The position numbers and the translations under genes were made by a program. Under the pieces are notes generated by a model. It did no database searches. It was not told where the DNA came from and saw nothing but the letters and a program-made list of their open reading frames with translations. A stretch of DNA of 49,829 nt, from positions 1 to 49,829 of IMG/VR virus record IMGVR_UViG_3300043570_000137. The stretch is one strand, 5' to 3'. Origin of the DNA: a virus. Below, piece after piece: positions 21,174 through 29,685 of this stretch. Numbering within the stretch: position 1 is the first letter of the stretch; each line of letters begins with the position of its first letter.

Positions 21174-21655
21174 GCTCGTTTTTCAAGGGACTTCATAGCC
21201 ATCTTCATTTTCATCTCAGAGGCATGGTCAGAAAAATTCAATCCAAGCATATGATCATATTCATGTTGAAAGATTCTAGCGGGCAATCCCGTAAACTCTT
21301 CTACTATATATTCACCGTCTATATTCTGGTACGAAGCAGTGATAGCTGCTGGGCGCTTGATAGAAAGCCACAGTCCAGGATAACTTAGACAACCTTCTTT
21401 GGCAAGATTAGTTTCTGGTGACCATGAAACAATCTTAGGATTAAAAATATTCTTTCGATTGTCATCATCTGAACCCATTACAAAAACTTTAGCATCGATG
21501 CCCACTTGATTTGCCGACAGACCCAGACCCTTTGTTTCTCTGCACTTAGTCCATAGTCTATCTACTAAATCTTTAGCATCTTCTTTATCAAAATCAAAAG
21601 TAGTTGGCTCAACCCGAAGTGTCGGATCAGTAAACTTAATTAATTCCATAATCAT
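21134..21655 (-). CDS. def: Peptide deformylase
   Basis: 173 residues. All three motifs are intact: GLSANQVG (residues 45-52), EGCLS (87-91, metal ligand Cys89) and QHEYDH (130-135, His131, Glu132, His135). It removes the N-formyl group from new proteins. Phage deformylases are known from cyanophages, where short forms act on photosystem proteins; here the length is nearly bacterial and the host target is unknown. The ATG at 21655 overlaps the sulfotransferase stop (ATGA); ATG 21649 is an alternative. It is the last original member of the coupled dexA-47-46-sulfotransferase-def chain. Confidence 0.96.
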   Translation of the reverse strand: MIMELIKFTDPTLRVEPTTFDFDKEDAKDLVDRLWTKCRETKGLGLSANQVGIDAKVFVMGSDDDNRKNIFNPKIVSWSPETNLAKEGCLSYPGLWLSIKRPAAITASYQNIDGEYIVEEFTGLPARIFQHEYDHMLGLNFSDHASEMKMKMAMKSLEKRAKRYIKKYVQNNL

Positions 21656-22194
21656 TTCTTTCTATTATATCCAAGTGTCTCATATTCTTCTGATAAAAAA
21701 TCCATACAGAATTCATATTCTTTATCAGTTAAGTGTTCAATGGCAAAAGGTTTCTTGAGTGGTTTACTTTCATGTACCGATAGATTTCTAACAACATCTT
21801 CAAATTTAAAGATGTTTATGTTATCAGTTATTGGTTCTTTTATCCAGTCTAGTTGACTATGATAAAAATGATTGGTAATTGGATTATTATAACATGTATA
21901 AAGATGTAAAGCAAATTTATAAAAATCTCCGAACATTTCAATTCGACCATAGTTATACATACTTATAATTCTATCAAGAGGTTCTCTGACAATAGTAAAC
22001 TCAATAAAATCTGTTAGATCAAATTTGGAAAGATAATCTCTAACATGTTTTTGTTTTACATGGTAGGGATGGCCATCTTTAATATTATAATTAATTCTTA
22101 AATCTTTACCGTCTGAGAATAATTTGCGTATTGATGAACCAGAAGTCTTTGGAATATGAAAAAATAAAATCTTTTTTGTTTGATTAAAAATCAT
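21652..22194 (-). CDS. Sulfotransferase-family protein
   Basis: 180 residues. LFFHIPKTSGSSIRKLF (about residues 10-26) is the 5'-phosphosulfate loop of sulfotransferases that use PAPS, and FTIVREPLDRIISMYNYG (about 67-84) is the 3'-phosphate motif with its Arg and Ser. FKFEDVVRNL and the C-terminal EEYETLGYN fit small sulfotransferases. It would move sulfate to a sugar or protein acceptor, perhaps on the cell surface or virion. Base composition is more AT-rich than its neighbours, a sign of later acquisition. It is coupled by ATGA overlaps to gene 46 upstream and def downstream. Confidence 0.85.
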   Translation of the reverse strand: MIFNQTKKILFFHIPKTSGSSIRKLFSDGKDLRINYNIKDGHPYHVKQKHVRDYLSKFDLTDFIEFTIVREPLDRIISMYNYGRIEMFGDFYKFALHLYTCYNNPITNHFYHSQLDWIKEPITDNINIFKFEDVVRNLSVHESKPLKKPFAIEHLTDKEYEFCMDFLSEEYETLGYNRKK

Positions 22195-23906
22195 ACAACC
22201 ATTTCGCTATAGTTATTTTTCTTTTCAAACTTAATCAGACTGCGGAACTTATCAAACAGTTGATCGCCCTTATGACTGATAACAAATACATTAGTATCTT
22301 CACCCAATGTATCAAGTAGAGACATAATATAATCTGTCCCATTGTTATCTAGAGAACTATCAAACACCTCATCCAAAATCAAAAGATTGGTAGCAACACT
22401 ATTCTTCATCTTAGCAATCGTTCTCCATGTAAAGAGAAGTGCTAAGTCAATACGTTGCTTTTCACCCTCTGAGAACGAAGCATAACTAAAGTCATCGCGA
22501 TGGCGAGACTTAATAGTTTCATCAAACTTCTCATCCAGATTAAACTGCACAAAGAAGTCCATTGATTGTAAGTATTTATTCACCAGTTTATTGATAACTG
22601 GAAGATACTGCCGAATAATCTTAGTCTTAATACCAGTGTCCTTGAGGAGAGTGGAGACAGCATCCATGTAATGCTTTTCTTCATTCAACTTGGCCTTTTC
22701 TTCGTTCTGAACCAGAACTTCCTTAGCATAAGTCTTTAGCTTATTCTTTTCAGTATCTATATCACCAGTTTTAGATGTAATGTCATTCAGTTCTAGATTT
22801 AGTGCTTGAATTAATCTTTGTTGAACAATAATTTCATTGTTGTTCGTGATAATCTCTGCACTTAACTCAGAAATTTGTTCGGAGAGAGTCTCATTTTCCG
22901 CGATAAGTTCCTCAAGTTTTGTAAACTCTTCCTGTAACTTATCCATTCCCGAAGATAGTTCTTCGATTTTCTCTTGTCTGGATGATACGATGGTTTCTTT
23001 ATGATCGTGAGCAATGCCTTGCTGGCACGTCGGACATTCGTCTGTCTCATTGTAGAATGCCACCTCCTTCTGGAGATCGCGGAGTTGGGTGGAAAATTTG
23101 GTTTTAAAAGATTCGAGTTTCTTTTGCTTTGTGGCGAGATCTCCGAGTGCTGCCTTGGCATCTTCGTGTGTAATCTTCTCTCCTTCGAGTGCAGCAACAA
23201 GACCTTGGAAACTGGCGATGGATAATTCACCTTCTTCGATTCGTGAGATAATTTCATCAACTCTTTTCTCACGATTTGCCTCCAGTGTGTCAACATATTC
23301 TTTTTGAATTGATGCTTTCTGCTTCAAAACTTCCAGTTTACCGTCGGCATCTTGAATTTGGTCTTTAAGAGCATTCAACTTGTCACGTAATACCACATTC
23401 ATCGTAGTGAAGATTTGAATATCAAGTAGGTCTTCGATGATGTCTCTACGGGTACCAGACGGCAACTGCATAAACGGTGTAAACGAGGCCGAACCAAGAA
23501 TTACAATCTGAGTAAAAGATTTGTAGTTCAACTTGAGAATGGATTCCTCAAGATACTTTTGATAGTCACGGGCGGCAGCATCTTGGTTCAACAGTTCACC
23601 GTCAACATAGATTTCAAAAAGACCTGGCTTGATGCCGCGAACAATCTTATACAATTTACTACCAGTATGGAATTCTACCTCAACCAGAAGTTGCTTCTTG
23701 TTAATAGAGTTTACCAACTGCGGCTTGTTGATGTTACGAAACGGCTTACCGAAAAGGGAGAAGCATAATGCATCAAGCATTGTGGACTTACCGCCGCCAT
23801 TCTCACCGACTATGAGGGTGCTGGGTGAACGGTCTAGTTTAATTTCAGTAAACTGATTGCCAGTAGAAAGAAAGTTCTTCCAACGAATAGTGTTAAAAAT
23901 AATCAT
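22191..23906 (-). CDS. 46: Recombination nuclease subunit gp46 (Rad50-like)
   Basis: 571 residues, near T4 gp46. Walker A GENGGGKST is at the N-terminus; two long coiled-coil arms flank the zinc hook CPTCQQG near the middle; the ABC signature SFSEGEKQRIDLALLF and Walker B NLLILDEVFDSSLD are at the C-terminal end. With gp47 it resects DNA ends for recombination-dependent replication and host DNA breakdown. The start overlaps the gp47 stop (ATGA), keeping the two subunits coupled. Confidence 0.97.
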   Translation of the reverse strand: MIIFNTIRWKNFLSTGNQFTEIKLDRSPSTLIVGENGGGKSTMLDALCFSLFGKPFRNINKPQLVNSINKKQLLVEVEFHTGSKLYKIVRGIKPGLFEIYVDGELLNQDAAARDYQKYLEESILKLNYKSFTQIVILGSASFTPFMQLPSGTRRDIIEDLLDIQIFTTMNVVLRDKLNALKDQIQDADGKLEVLKQKASIQKEYVDTLEANREKRVDEIISRIEEGELSIASFQGLVAALEGEKITHEDAKAALGDLATKQKKLESFKTKFSTQLRDLQKEVAFYNETDECPTCQQGIAHDHKETIVSSRQEKIEELSSGMDKLQEEFTKLEELIAENETLSEQISELSAEIITNNNEIIVQQRLIQALNLELNDITSKTGDIDTEKNKLKTYAKEVLVQNEEKAKLNEEKHYMDAVSTLLKDTGIKTKIIRQYLPVINKLVNKYLQSMDFFVQFNLDEKFDETIKSRHRDDFSYASFSEGEKQRIDLALLFTWRTIAKMKNSVATNLLILDEVFDSSLDNNGTDYIMSLLDTLGEDTNVFVISHKGDQLFDKFRSLIKFEKKNNYSEMVV

Positions 23907-24958
23907 ACTGTAACGTTCTGTGCCTCAACATAGAGAGTTTGTAGAATAGACTTGATACGGTTCTTTTCCAGATCGGTTTGAATGGTGTCAACAAAATCTG
24001 AGAGAACAGACATAGTATCTTCCACATTCAACTCGTCATCATCGGTCGCTTCCGTTTCAAATTCAGAAAAGTCTTCAATGATTTTAAGTTCGATTAGATT
24101 TAGGTCATACAACTTATCAACAAAGCGGTCAAACTTATAGAAGTCGATTTTCTTCACAACTACCAAGCGAACACAAGAACCGACCATGGGTAGAAGGTCG
24201 ATGGCAGACGGGTCACCATTAGTATCATCATAGTAGATTTTATGAAAGATTTTAAATGGGTTCTCAAAGAATTCTACTTCGTTTGTTTCCGTATCATATA
24301 AGTGATACCCTCTCGGATCATTATAATCATTCCAAGTAAACTCATAGGTATTACCAAGATACAAAATATTACCAGACCGACTACGATGGTGAAAATGACC
24401 GCTACAAACGAGAGGAAATCTATCAAAGTCCACAGTGTCCATTCCGTGGTCATTTTTATACCCACGATACATTTCGAAACCTGAAAATTCAAAGTGTCCA
24501 AAAACTGCTTGTGCATTACTTTTCTTTACTACCTCCATAGTTTCTGAATAATTACCAGAACAAATCCATGGAACAAGTAGTAGATTTTTTCCGTCTAATC
24601 TAATTTCTTCTGCTTCCGAATATGTAATAATGTTTTCATACTCACGGAGCAAAAGGTCTAGTGAGTTTACATCATTAGTATTCTTGAAGAAAGTATCGTG
24701 GTTACCAGCAATCATATGAACGTCGATGCCCAAATCACTGGTTTTGTCAAAGAAATACTCTCGGCATTTCTTCAACGTATTATAATTTATAAACTTGCGG
24801 CGGTCAAAAACATCACCAAGATGAATAATAGTCTTGATGCCTTCCCGTTCCAGATGAGGGAAGAATGTTTCTGTGTAGAACTTCGCAAAGAAGTTGTCAA
24901 ACGGAATGGAATCCGACCTAGCACCGAAGTGAGTATCTGTAATCAACGCAATTTTCAT
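23903..24958 (-). CDS. 47: Recombination nuclease subunit gp47 (Mre11-like)
   Basis: 351 residues. Calcineurin-like phosphodiesterase motifs in order: ITDTHFGAR (DxH), LGDVFDRR (GDxxD), AGNHDTF (GNHD), LLVPWICSG, VFGHFE and SGHFHHRS (GHxH). The acidic segment EATDDDELNVEDT lies in the C-terminal part. It is the nuclease partner of gp46. Start and stop both form ATGA overlaps with dexA and 46. Confidence 0.97.
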   Translation of the reverse strand: MKIALITDTHFGARSDSIPFDNFFAKFYTETFFPHLEREGIKTIIHLGDVFDRRKFINYNTLKKCREYFFDKTSDLGIDVHMIAGNHDTFFKNTNDVNSLDLLLREYENIITYSEAEEIRLDGKNLLLVPWICSGNYSETMEVVKKSNAQAVFGHFEFSGFEMYRGYKNDHGMDTVDFDRFPLVCSGHFHHRSRSGNILYLGNTYEFTWNDYNDPRGYHLYDTETNEVEFFENPFKIFHKIYYDDTNGDPSAIDLLPMVGSCVRLVVVKKIDFYKFDRFVDKLYDLNLIELKIIEDFSEFETEATDDDELNVEDTMSVLSDFVDTIQTDLEKNRIKSILQTLYVEAQNVTV

Positions 24959-25494
24959 GACTTTAGAATTCCAAGTAAAGTATTAGTCTGGCTGATTGCA
25001 TCATCAAGCGCATGGTGATGCGTGTCATTTTCGGCTGCACGAATCTTAGCATTGCTAAGGCCCATAAGATTCATAACGGTGCGATAGCACATGATGTTAT
25101 AAAAGCGCCAAGGGTACGGCAGACCTACCGCGGCATATGCAGACTCCAGAATGGTAATATCAAACGAAGCACCGTTGCCCCACGGCATTACCTTGTCTCT
25201 ACCAATCCAGTCAGTGAAACTTTGTAGTGCGTCCACGAGTTGCAGTTGGTCGACAAGAAGAGCATCTCTAGCCGCGGCACTTTGCTGCATCCACCAATCA
25301 ATAGTAGACTTGTCAACGTGAAGCCCTGCGGTCTTACAAGATTTAGCATCGATGTTACAGTAGAACTTATCGATAATACCTTCACCGATAGTAAACTTGG
25401 TAGCACCAATAGAAAGAATGGTCGCGTTGGCTCTTGTCGAAAGAGTTTCCAAGTCAATCATTACATGAACGGTATTAAGATCAGTTACTTTCAT
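24955..25494 (-). CDS. dexA: 3'-5' exonuclease, DexA-like
   Basis: 179 residues. VMIDLETLSTRANATILSIGATKF gives the Exo I DxE pair; NGASFDITILESAY gives Exo II; HHALDDAISQTNTLL gives the Exo III HxxxxD. This is the DEDDh exonuclease pattern of T4 DexA. It digests DNA from 3' ends and may trim recombination intermediates. It heads the coupled chain with 47 and 46; the preceding 55-residue gene ends in an ATGA overlap with it. Confidence 0.92.
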   Translation of the reverse strand: MKVTDLNTVHVMIDLETLSTRANATILSIGATKFTIGEGIIDKFYCNIDAKSCKTAGLHVDKSTIDWWMQQSAAARDALLVDQLQLVDALQSFTDWIGRDKVMPWGNGASFDITILESAYAAVGLPYPWRFYNIMCYRTVMNLMGLSNAKIRAAENDTHHHALDDAISQTNTLLGILKS

Positions 25495-25658
25495 TTACGC
25501 TTCTCTTTTGCATATTGTGATAATGCCTTATCGCAGTAGTCACGAATATTTTCTACCGTCACCATATAGTTATGTCTGATATTAGACGGCGTTGCCTTGT
25601 CCTGCATAGTATCGACCATCTGCTGGACGATTGCAGGAACAATTAGTTCCTTAGTCAT
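25491..25658 (-). CDS. 55-residue protein coupled to dexA
   Basis: Begins MTKELIVPAIVQQMVDTMQD and ends in SQYAKEKRK. The ATG at 25658 follows AAGGTGTAAT, and the stop overlaps the dexA start as ATGA, so it is clearly a gene although short. It is helical and basic at its C-terminus, with no family recognised. Confidence 0.75.
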   Translation of the reverse strand: MTKELIVPAIVQQMVDTMQDKATPSNIRHNYMVTVENIRDYCDKALSQYAKEKRK

Positions 25659-25666
25659 ATTACACC

Positions 25667-26008
25667 TTATTTTTTATCTGTAACCAACGTAGGGGTTGCA
25701 GAATTTGTGGCATCAGGAATAGCTTCCTGTAGCGCCTGTTCGGGATCAATCTCTTCGACATCTTGAATGCGCTTCAATGCAATTTGACCATTACAGATCA
25801 TGTAGTGCTGACCTTCGCCGAGTTTAGACGATTCAAGATAGATGCACCCAGCATTCTGAACCGAAATGTTTCGAACTTCTTCGCGATGACCGGCAACGCT
25901 AGTAACAACAGAAATCACAGCGGTAGAAACAACGCCTAGCATCAATAGGGAGAACCAGTTATCAGAAACAAACTTAACAGCAGTATTAACTTTAGGAGAA
26001 TCAACCAT
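25667..26008 (-). CDS. Single-pass membrane protein, function unknown
   Basis: 113 residues from the ATG at 26008 (MVDSPKVN), behind AAAGGTACATTT. One hydrophobic segment (about residues 19-40, WFSLLMLGVVSTAVISVVTS) follows a short N-terminus, and a soluble C-terminal domain has two cysteines (AGCIYLE, MICNGQ). The tail is Ala/Thr/Asp-rich. Topology suggests an inner-membrane protein with a periplasmic or cytoplasmic domain. It lies right after gp55. An immunity or spanin-like role cannot be decided. Confidence 0.65.
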   Translation of the reverse strand: MVDSPKVNTAVKFVSDNWFSLLMLGVVSTAVISVVTSVAGHREEVRNISVQNAGCIYLESSKLGEGQHYMICNGQIALKRIQDVEEIDPEQALQEAIPDATNSATPTLVTDKK

Positions 26009-26043
26009 AAATGTACCTTTCAATTAGAAGTGATATTTACATA

Positions 26044-26628
26044 TTACTCTAAATCTAGTCCAGAGTCAACAGTTTTTTGTTTGTCCAGATATTTTGGTCT
26101 GCGCTTAGGAATGTTACTGACTTCTGCTGGCTTATCAAAGTCTTCTACCAGGTCAATTGTCTTTTTAAGATAGTCAATAAACTCGTTGCCATAATCACCG
26201 CCGTCATGGTCCTGCGTGATTAAATCATGCACATCTAGATTACGGATGTATCGATACTTGGCTGCTTGTTGCTTCTTCTCTTTCGCAATACGGCGTAAGA
26301 AGGCATAATACGTAATCTGTGTGAAGTAAGCAAAGGGATTCCTAGACTTAGCAGGATCGAAGTTATCGATGTAAGTAATACAGTTTTCAATTCCATCAAG
26401 AATCATTTCCTCGCGATAGGTATAGTTGATGAAGTTTGATTTATATGCTAAGTGATTCGCTATCTTGAGAAAGCATTCTCCTAGATAATTAGGTACGCGA
26501 GGCTTCTTACTACGGTCATAGTCGGGTTCAGCTTTAGCAGCCAAAACCTTTTCTCTATACTCCGTAATCTTTTCTAGAAACAAAGCATTATCTACGTAGT
26601 GGACATTATTTTTTTTATTCTTGGCCAT
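26044..26628 (-). CDS. 55: Late sigma factor gp55
   Basis: 194 residues from the ATG at 26628 (MAKNKKNNVHYVDNALF), five bases behind GGGAGG; the frame extends upstream to 26685 without support. YREEMILDGIENCITYIDNFDPAKSRNPFAYFTQITYYAFLRRIAKEKKQ is the sigma region 2-like core of T4 gp55, which directs host RNA polymerase to TATAAATA. Many exact TATAAATA sites stand before virion genes in this window, which fits. Its own promoter is probably the host-type site at 26654-26682. Confidence 0.96.
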   Translation of the reverse strand: MAKNKKNNVHYVDNALFLEKITEYREKVLAAKAEPDYDRSKKPRVPNYLGECFLKIANHLAYKSNFINYTYREEMILDGIENCITYIDNFDPAKSRNPFAYFTQITYYAFLRRIAKEKKQQAAKYRYIRNLDVHDLITQDHDGGDYGNEFIDYLKKTIDLVEDFDKPAEVSNIPKRRPKYLDKQKTVDSGLDLE

Positions 26629-26653
26629 TGGGACCTCCCTCATGATATAATCT

Positions 26654-26682
26654 GTTATACTACATTTTTTTATATATAGCAA
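26654..26682 (-). promoter_or_regulatory. Possible promoter for gene 55, TTGCTA-N17-TATAAC
   Basis: TTGCTA at 26677-26682 and TATAAC at 26654-26659 in an AT-rich gap. It is a weaker match than the CTTGACA promoters elsewhere. The remaining gap (26683-26757) holds a nested inverted repeat and nothing else I can call. Confidence 0.45.
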
Positions 26683-26716
26683 CATTTTTATTCAAAAAAA
26701 GTATTTACAACTGGTG

Positions 26717-26754
26717 ATTCTTGTGGTATAAGAAGAGTGTAGCTCTTCAAGAAT
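26717..26754 (-). other. Nested inverted repeat past the 3' end of the Sm-like gene
   Basis: Outer arms ATTCTTG/CAAGAAT (26717-26723, 26748-26754) enclose a hairpin GAAGAG-CTACA-CTCTTC (26732-26748). No T run follows directly, so termination is doubtful; it may protect the mRNA 3' end. Confidence 0.4.
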
Positions 26755-26757
26755 GAA

Positions 26758-27123
26758 TCAATTAAGTAATCCTTTGCTTCTTAGTATTCTTGCTTGAAGC
26801 ATTTCCATCTCATCAAACTCATCAATGTCTTCTATTGACTCAGGCGAATCGTTGCCGATATACATGAGGTATTGCTGTAGCAGATTTTCTTTTAATGAAC
26901 CGGAGGTAAGTATCTCCCCGGCGCTCAAAAGAAAACTTTTGTCAGGAGAAATTCCAATCCATGGCTTCAAAAGAAATGTTTCACCGTTTATTCCTTCATG
27001 AGTAACTTGAACCGCAATAACAGCAATCGGATCATCAACCCAATAATTATTAGAGTCAGCTTGGCGAACACCTGCAATGAGTGTTTCGCCATTTTTTAAT
27101 CTTAGAACAGTCACATCGGTCAT
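26758..27123 (-). CDS. Sm-like small protein (paralogue of 10794-11093)
   Basis: 121 residues. VTVLRLKNGETLIAGVRQ at the N-terminus matches the pattern of the protein at 10794-11093, followed by a strand with DPIAVIAVQV, LLKPWIGISPD and LLQQYLMYIG. A C-terminal extension EDIDEFDEMEMLQARILRSKG is acidic and helical. The start overlaps the uvsW stop (ATGA). It lies between uvsW and gene 55, so it could serve late transcription or recombination; there is no direct evidence. Confidence 0.7.
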   Translation of the reverse strand: MTDVTVLRLKNGETLIAGVRQADSNNYWVDDPIAVIAVQVTHEGINGETFLLKPWIGISPDKSFLLSAGEILTSGSLKENLLQQYLMYIGNDSPESIEDIDEFDEMEMLQARILRSKGLLN

Positions 27124-28601
27124 AGCTGTATTCTCACTAATTTGTAGTTGAAACCTTCTTCATTATATATCTTAATTCTTTCCACCATATGAGAAAGAGT
27201 GTAGTTCTTACGGCTCTTCCATGTTAGGTCATCACCGATATCAAATAGTCTGCACATTGTCTTGTCGGTACCCTTTCGAAGTCCTCTACCGATAGATTGT
27301 AGATTTCGAATGCGAGACTTAGAGGGTGAGGCAAAGATAACGTTGTGAAGATTTCTTATATTTATGCCCGTTGAAAACGTGCCGTAGGACGCTATGATGA
27401 TGGCGTCTTTTTCTTTTTCCGTGATATCTCTAATCGCTTCACGCTGTTGCGTATCTGTGCCACCGTGGACAAAGAAAACTTGGCGATTATCTCCAACCTT
27501 GTTATTGATTAGGTCATACAAAACTTGGCCATGCTTTTCAACAAACTGGAATAGAACAAGCGTATTACCCTTCTGGGTGGTAGCAAGGTTTTTAATCACG
27601 TTGTTGCGCTTGGGGTGTGTAACCAGCCAGTCCATTTCTTCTTGGTACGTGTAGGTCTTTAGCGCCTTCTTCTCTTCGTCTGTATAGTCTAGAAGAATAC
27701 AGTGAATATCAAGGTCAGCCACTGAGCCTTGGTCCATCAGTTCCTTAGTAGAGATAACTTTTTTAACTTTACCAAATAGTCCCTCAAGAATAAGTTTATG
27801 GGTCTTCATTCCATCTAATGTTCCGGTGGTACCGATGCGATACTTTGTGTTAACGCATTTATCAAAGATAGATGTTAGCGACTTTGCTTTAAACAAATGC
27901 GCTTCATCGCCATAGATTACATCAAACTCATCAAAGAATTTTTTCGGTAGCTTATAGATGGACTGCCACGTGGAAATTACAATAGATGCTTCGTTTGATT
28001 TTTCATGGCCAGCGTAAATCTTGGCGCAGTTCTGAGATACGTACCACTCGGTGTGCGATGCATAGTCTTGAAAGTCTTTATACATTTGTTCTACGAGTGA
28101 AGTGGTAGGAACAATAATCAACTGCTTACGACCAAATTGCTGGTGATATCGCATTAGCAGATAGATGATGAGCGACTTACCAGATGCGGTAGGTGATAGT
28201 AGCAGTGTGCGACCGATACGAATAGCATATTTAACCGCTTCTAACTGGTAGTCTCTTGTCTCAATTGGCTTATCTTGGCTATGTAAGTTCAAAGATTCCG
28301 CAAACTTTTGCACATCTTCCATAGTAACTGGATCACCAATACGTTCCATGTCAACGTCTACGATGTAGTCTAGTCTCTCCGCAAACTCTCTGAGGTATGG
28401 CAGAAGGCCAACATAAAGTTCTTTTGTCCAGATATTGAACAGTCTGGCTTTACCGTCCCATAGTTTGGCACGATACGTTGGCATGAAACGTGCGCCCGGG
28501 ACTTCAAAAGTGAAGTAATCATTTATTTCTTGTGCAATACCTGGGTCACAATCGACCTTCAGATGCACCTCATTTTTCTTGGAAACTTTTAGATCACTCA
28601 C
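27120..28601 (-). CDS. uvsW: UvsW DNA/RNA helicase
   Basis: 493 residues, like T4 UvsW. An N-terminal substrate-binding domain (ARFMPTYRAKLWDGKARLFN) precedes a superfamily 2 motor: ETRDYQLEAV (Q-type motif), Walker A SPTASGKS, IVPTTSLVEQM, YGDEAHLF (DExH-type), GTTGTLDG, LFQFVEKHG, and motif VI QSIGRGLRKG. It unwinds branched DNA and R-loops, shutting off origin-dependent replication late in infection. Start is GTG at 28601, overlapping the uvsY stop. Confidence 0.97.
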   Translation of the reverse strand: MSDLKVSKKNEVHLKVDCDPGIAQEINDYFTFEVPGARFMPTYRAKLWDGKARLFNIWTKELYVGLLPYLREFAERLDYIVDVDMERIGDPVTMEDVQKFAESLNLHSQDKPIETRDYQLEAVKYAIRIGRTLLLSPTASGKSLIIYLLMRYHQQFGRKQLIIVPTTSLVEQMYKDFQDYASHTEWYVSQNCAKIYAGHEKSNEASIVISTWQSIYKLPKKFFDEFDVIYGDEAHLFKAKSLTSIFDKCVNTKYRIGTTGTLDGMKTHKLILEGLFGKVKKVISTKELMDQGSVADLDIHCILLDYTDEEKKALKTYTYQEEMDWLVTHPKRNNVIKNLATTQKGNTLVLFQFVEKHGQVLYDLINNKVGDNRQVFFVHGGTDTQQREAIRDITEKEKDAIIIASYGTFSTGINIRNLHNVIFASPSKSRIRNLQSIGRGLRKGTDKTMCRLFDIGDDLTWKSRKNYTLSHMVERIKIYNEEGFNYKLVRIQL

Positions 28602-29038
28602 ATCAATCCGTTTGTAAATTTAGTCCACTCAATGGCATTCTTAATATCCCATGTTCTACTATTTAGTGAGCGTATAATTTGCTCTAATTGGTAGAGTAAG
28701 GCTTTAACATATTCTACTTTGTCCATAGCTCGAATGATATCTTCATCACAGTTGATGCGGTCTTCCATATCATGCTTCAATGGCTTTAGGCCTTGATACT
28801 GGTTCCAACCCTTATCTTGTAGTTCATCTAGGGTCATTTCACCTCGAAAGTATTTACCTTTATCTCGGCGCAAACGGTAGTAATCTGCTTCTGCTTTTCG
28901 CAGTTGCAGTTTAGTATTTGAAAGAATATTCAAATACTTTGCATGTAATTCTGGCGTTTTAGTGGATTCTCTACCTAGATTTAGCTCATCTATTTTAGAA
29001 TCGCCTGTCCACATTTCTTGGACTTCTGATAATTTCAT
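28598..29038 (-). CDS. uvsY: UvsY recombination mediator
   Basis: 146 residues, near T4 UvsY (137). Helical and charged: MKLSEVQEMWTGDSKID, then ELHAKYLNILSNTKLQLRKAEADYYRLRRDKGKYFRGEMT, a pattern found in T4-like UvsY. It helps UvsX displace gp32 from ssDNA. The ATG at 29038 follows AGGTTATATT. The gene is coupled to uvsW, as in cyanophages. Confidence 0.92.
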   Translation of the reverse strand: MKLSEVQEMWTGDSKIDELNLGRESTKTPELHAKYLNILSNTKLQLRKAEADYYRLRRDKGKYFRGEMTLDELQDKGWNQYQGLKPLKHDMEDRINCDEDIIRAMDKVEYVKALLYQLEQIIRSLNSRTWDIKNAIEWTKFTNGLM

Positions 29039-29054
29039 AATATAACCTCAATAG

Positions 29055-29591
29055 TTATTTAATAAACTTATACATCGTATATTTAAAAGTGACCTGTGCT
29101 GTTAGATACTGGACATTACCATCACTGATATCAAATTCCAGTCCTTGTAAAGTTGTTGGATAACAATCAATGAATTTAATTTCCATCGCTTTATTTAGGT
29201 CGGAATCTAGAACGACTAATGTTCCATCAGAATAATCACCAGAGCTACTAAAGCCCCTTTCGGTTCCGCCTCTGGCCAGTTTAAATTGTTTATACTGGTT
29301 ACGCTCTTCCGGAAAGCCTAGACCAATTAGCCAATCGTGTAACTCAATATAGTTTTGGAAGTTTTCTTGAACGATAAACTTTATGGTCAATTCATCATAC
29401 GTAAGATTGGTACCAGGAACAGTGAAGTCAACCAAAGGGTTGGACACATATGCATTACCGATTGATAATGCTGGAATCATAGCAGACTGGCAAAAGAACG
29501 ATACATTAGGAAGCGTGTCGATATTAAACTGAAAACCATTTGGTTTCAGATAATTCAAAGTATCAGGTTTATCTAATGTTCTTCTTGACAT
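29055..29591 (-). CDS. Tail-tube-like structural protein (gp19/gp54-type fold)
   Basis: 178 residues. RRTLDKPDTLNYLKPNGFQFNIDTLPNVSFFCQSAMIPALSIG and the segment LTYDELTIKFIVQENFQNYIELHDWLIGLG are typical of a tube-fold family found downstream of gene 23 in many T4-like phages. Beta-strand pattern and C-terminal AQVTFKYTMYKF resemble gp19. It may be a tube-cap or baseplate-tube junction protein; I cannot choose between T4 gp3, gp54 or another name. It has its own late promoter at 29608-29615, right behind the gene 23 terminator. Confidence 0.75.
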   Translation of the reverse strand: MSRRTLDKPDTLNYLKPNGFQFNIDTLPNVSFFCQSAMIPALSIGNAYVSNPLVDFTVPGTNLTYDELTIKFIVQENFQNYIELHDWLIGLGFPEERNQYKQFKLARGGTERGFSSSGDYSDGTLVVLDSDLNKAMEIKFIDCYPTTLQGLEFDISDGNVQYLTAQVTFKYTMYKFIK

Positions 29592-29607
29592 ATCTTTCTC
29601 CGTCTAT

Positions 29608-29615
29608 TATTTATA
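29608..29615 (-). promoter_or_regulatory. T4-type late promoter TATAAATA
   Basis: Exact octamer 17-24 bases before the ATG at 29591 and just past the gene 23 terminator. Confidence 0.7.
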
Positions 29616-29618
29616 ACG

Positions 29619-29647
29619 AAAAAGGGGAGAGCATTTCTGCTCCCCCC
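29619..29647 (-). terminator. Rho-independent terminator after gene 23
   Basis: A 10-bp stem GGGGGGAGCA/TGCTCTCCCC (one G-T pair) with a GAAA loop, followed by TTTTT on the minus strand, about 40 bases past the gene 23 stop. A second small stem (CCTTCC/GGAAGG) lies between stop and terminator. Confidence 0.9.
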
Positions 29648-29685
29648 AGTTTTTTGCAACCCTTCCTCTAATGGGAAGGTATCGA

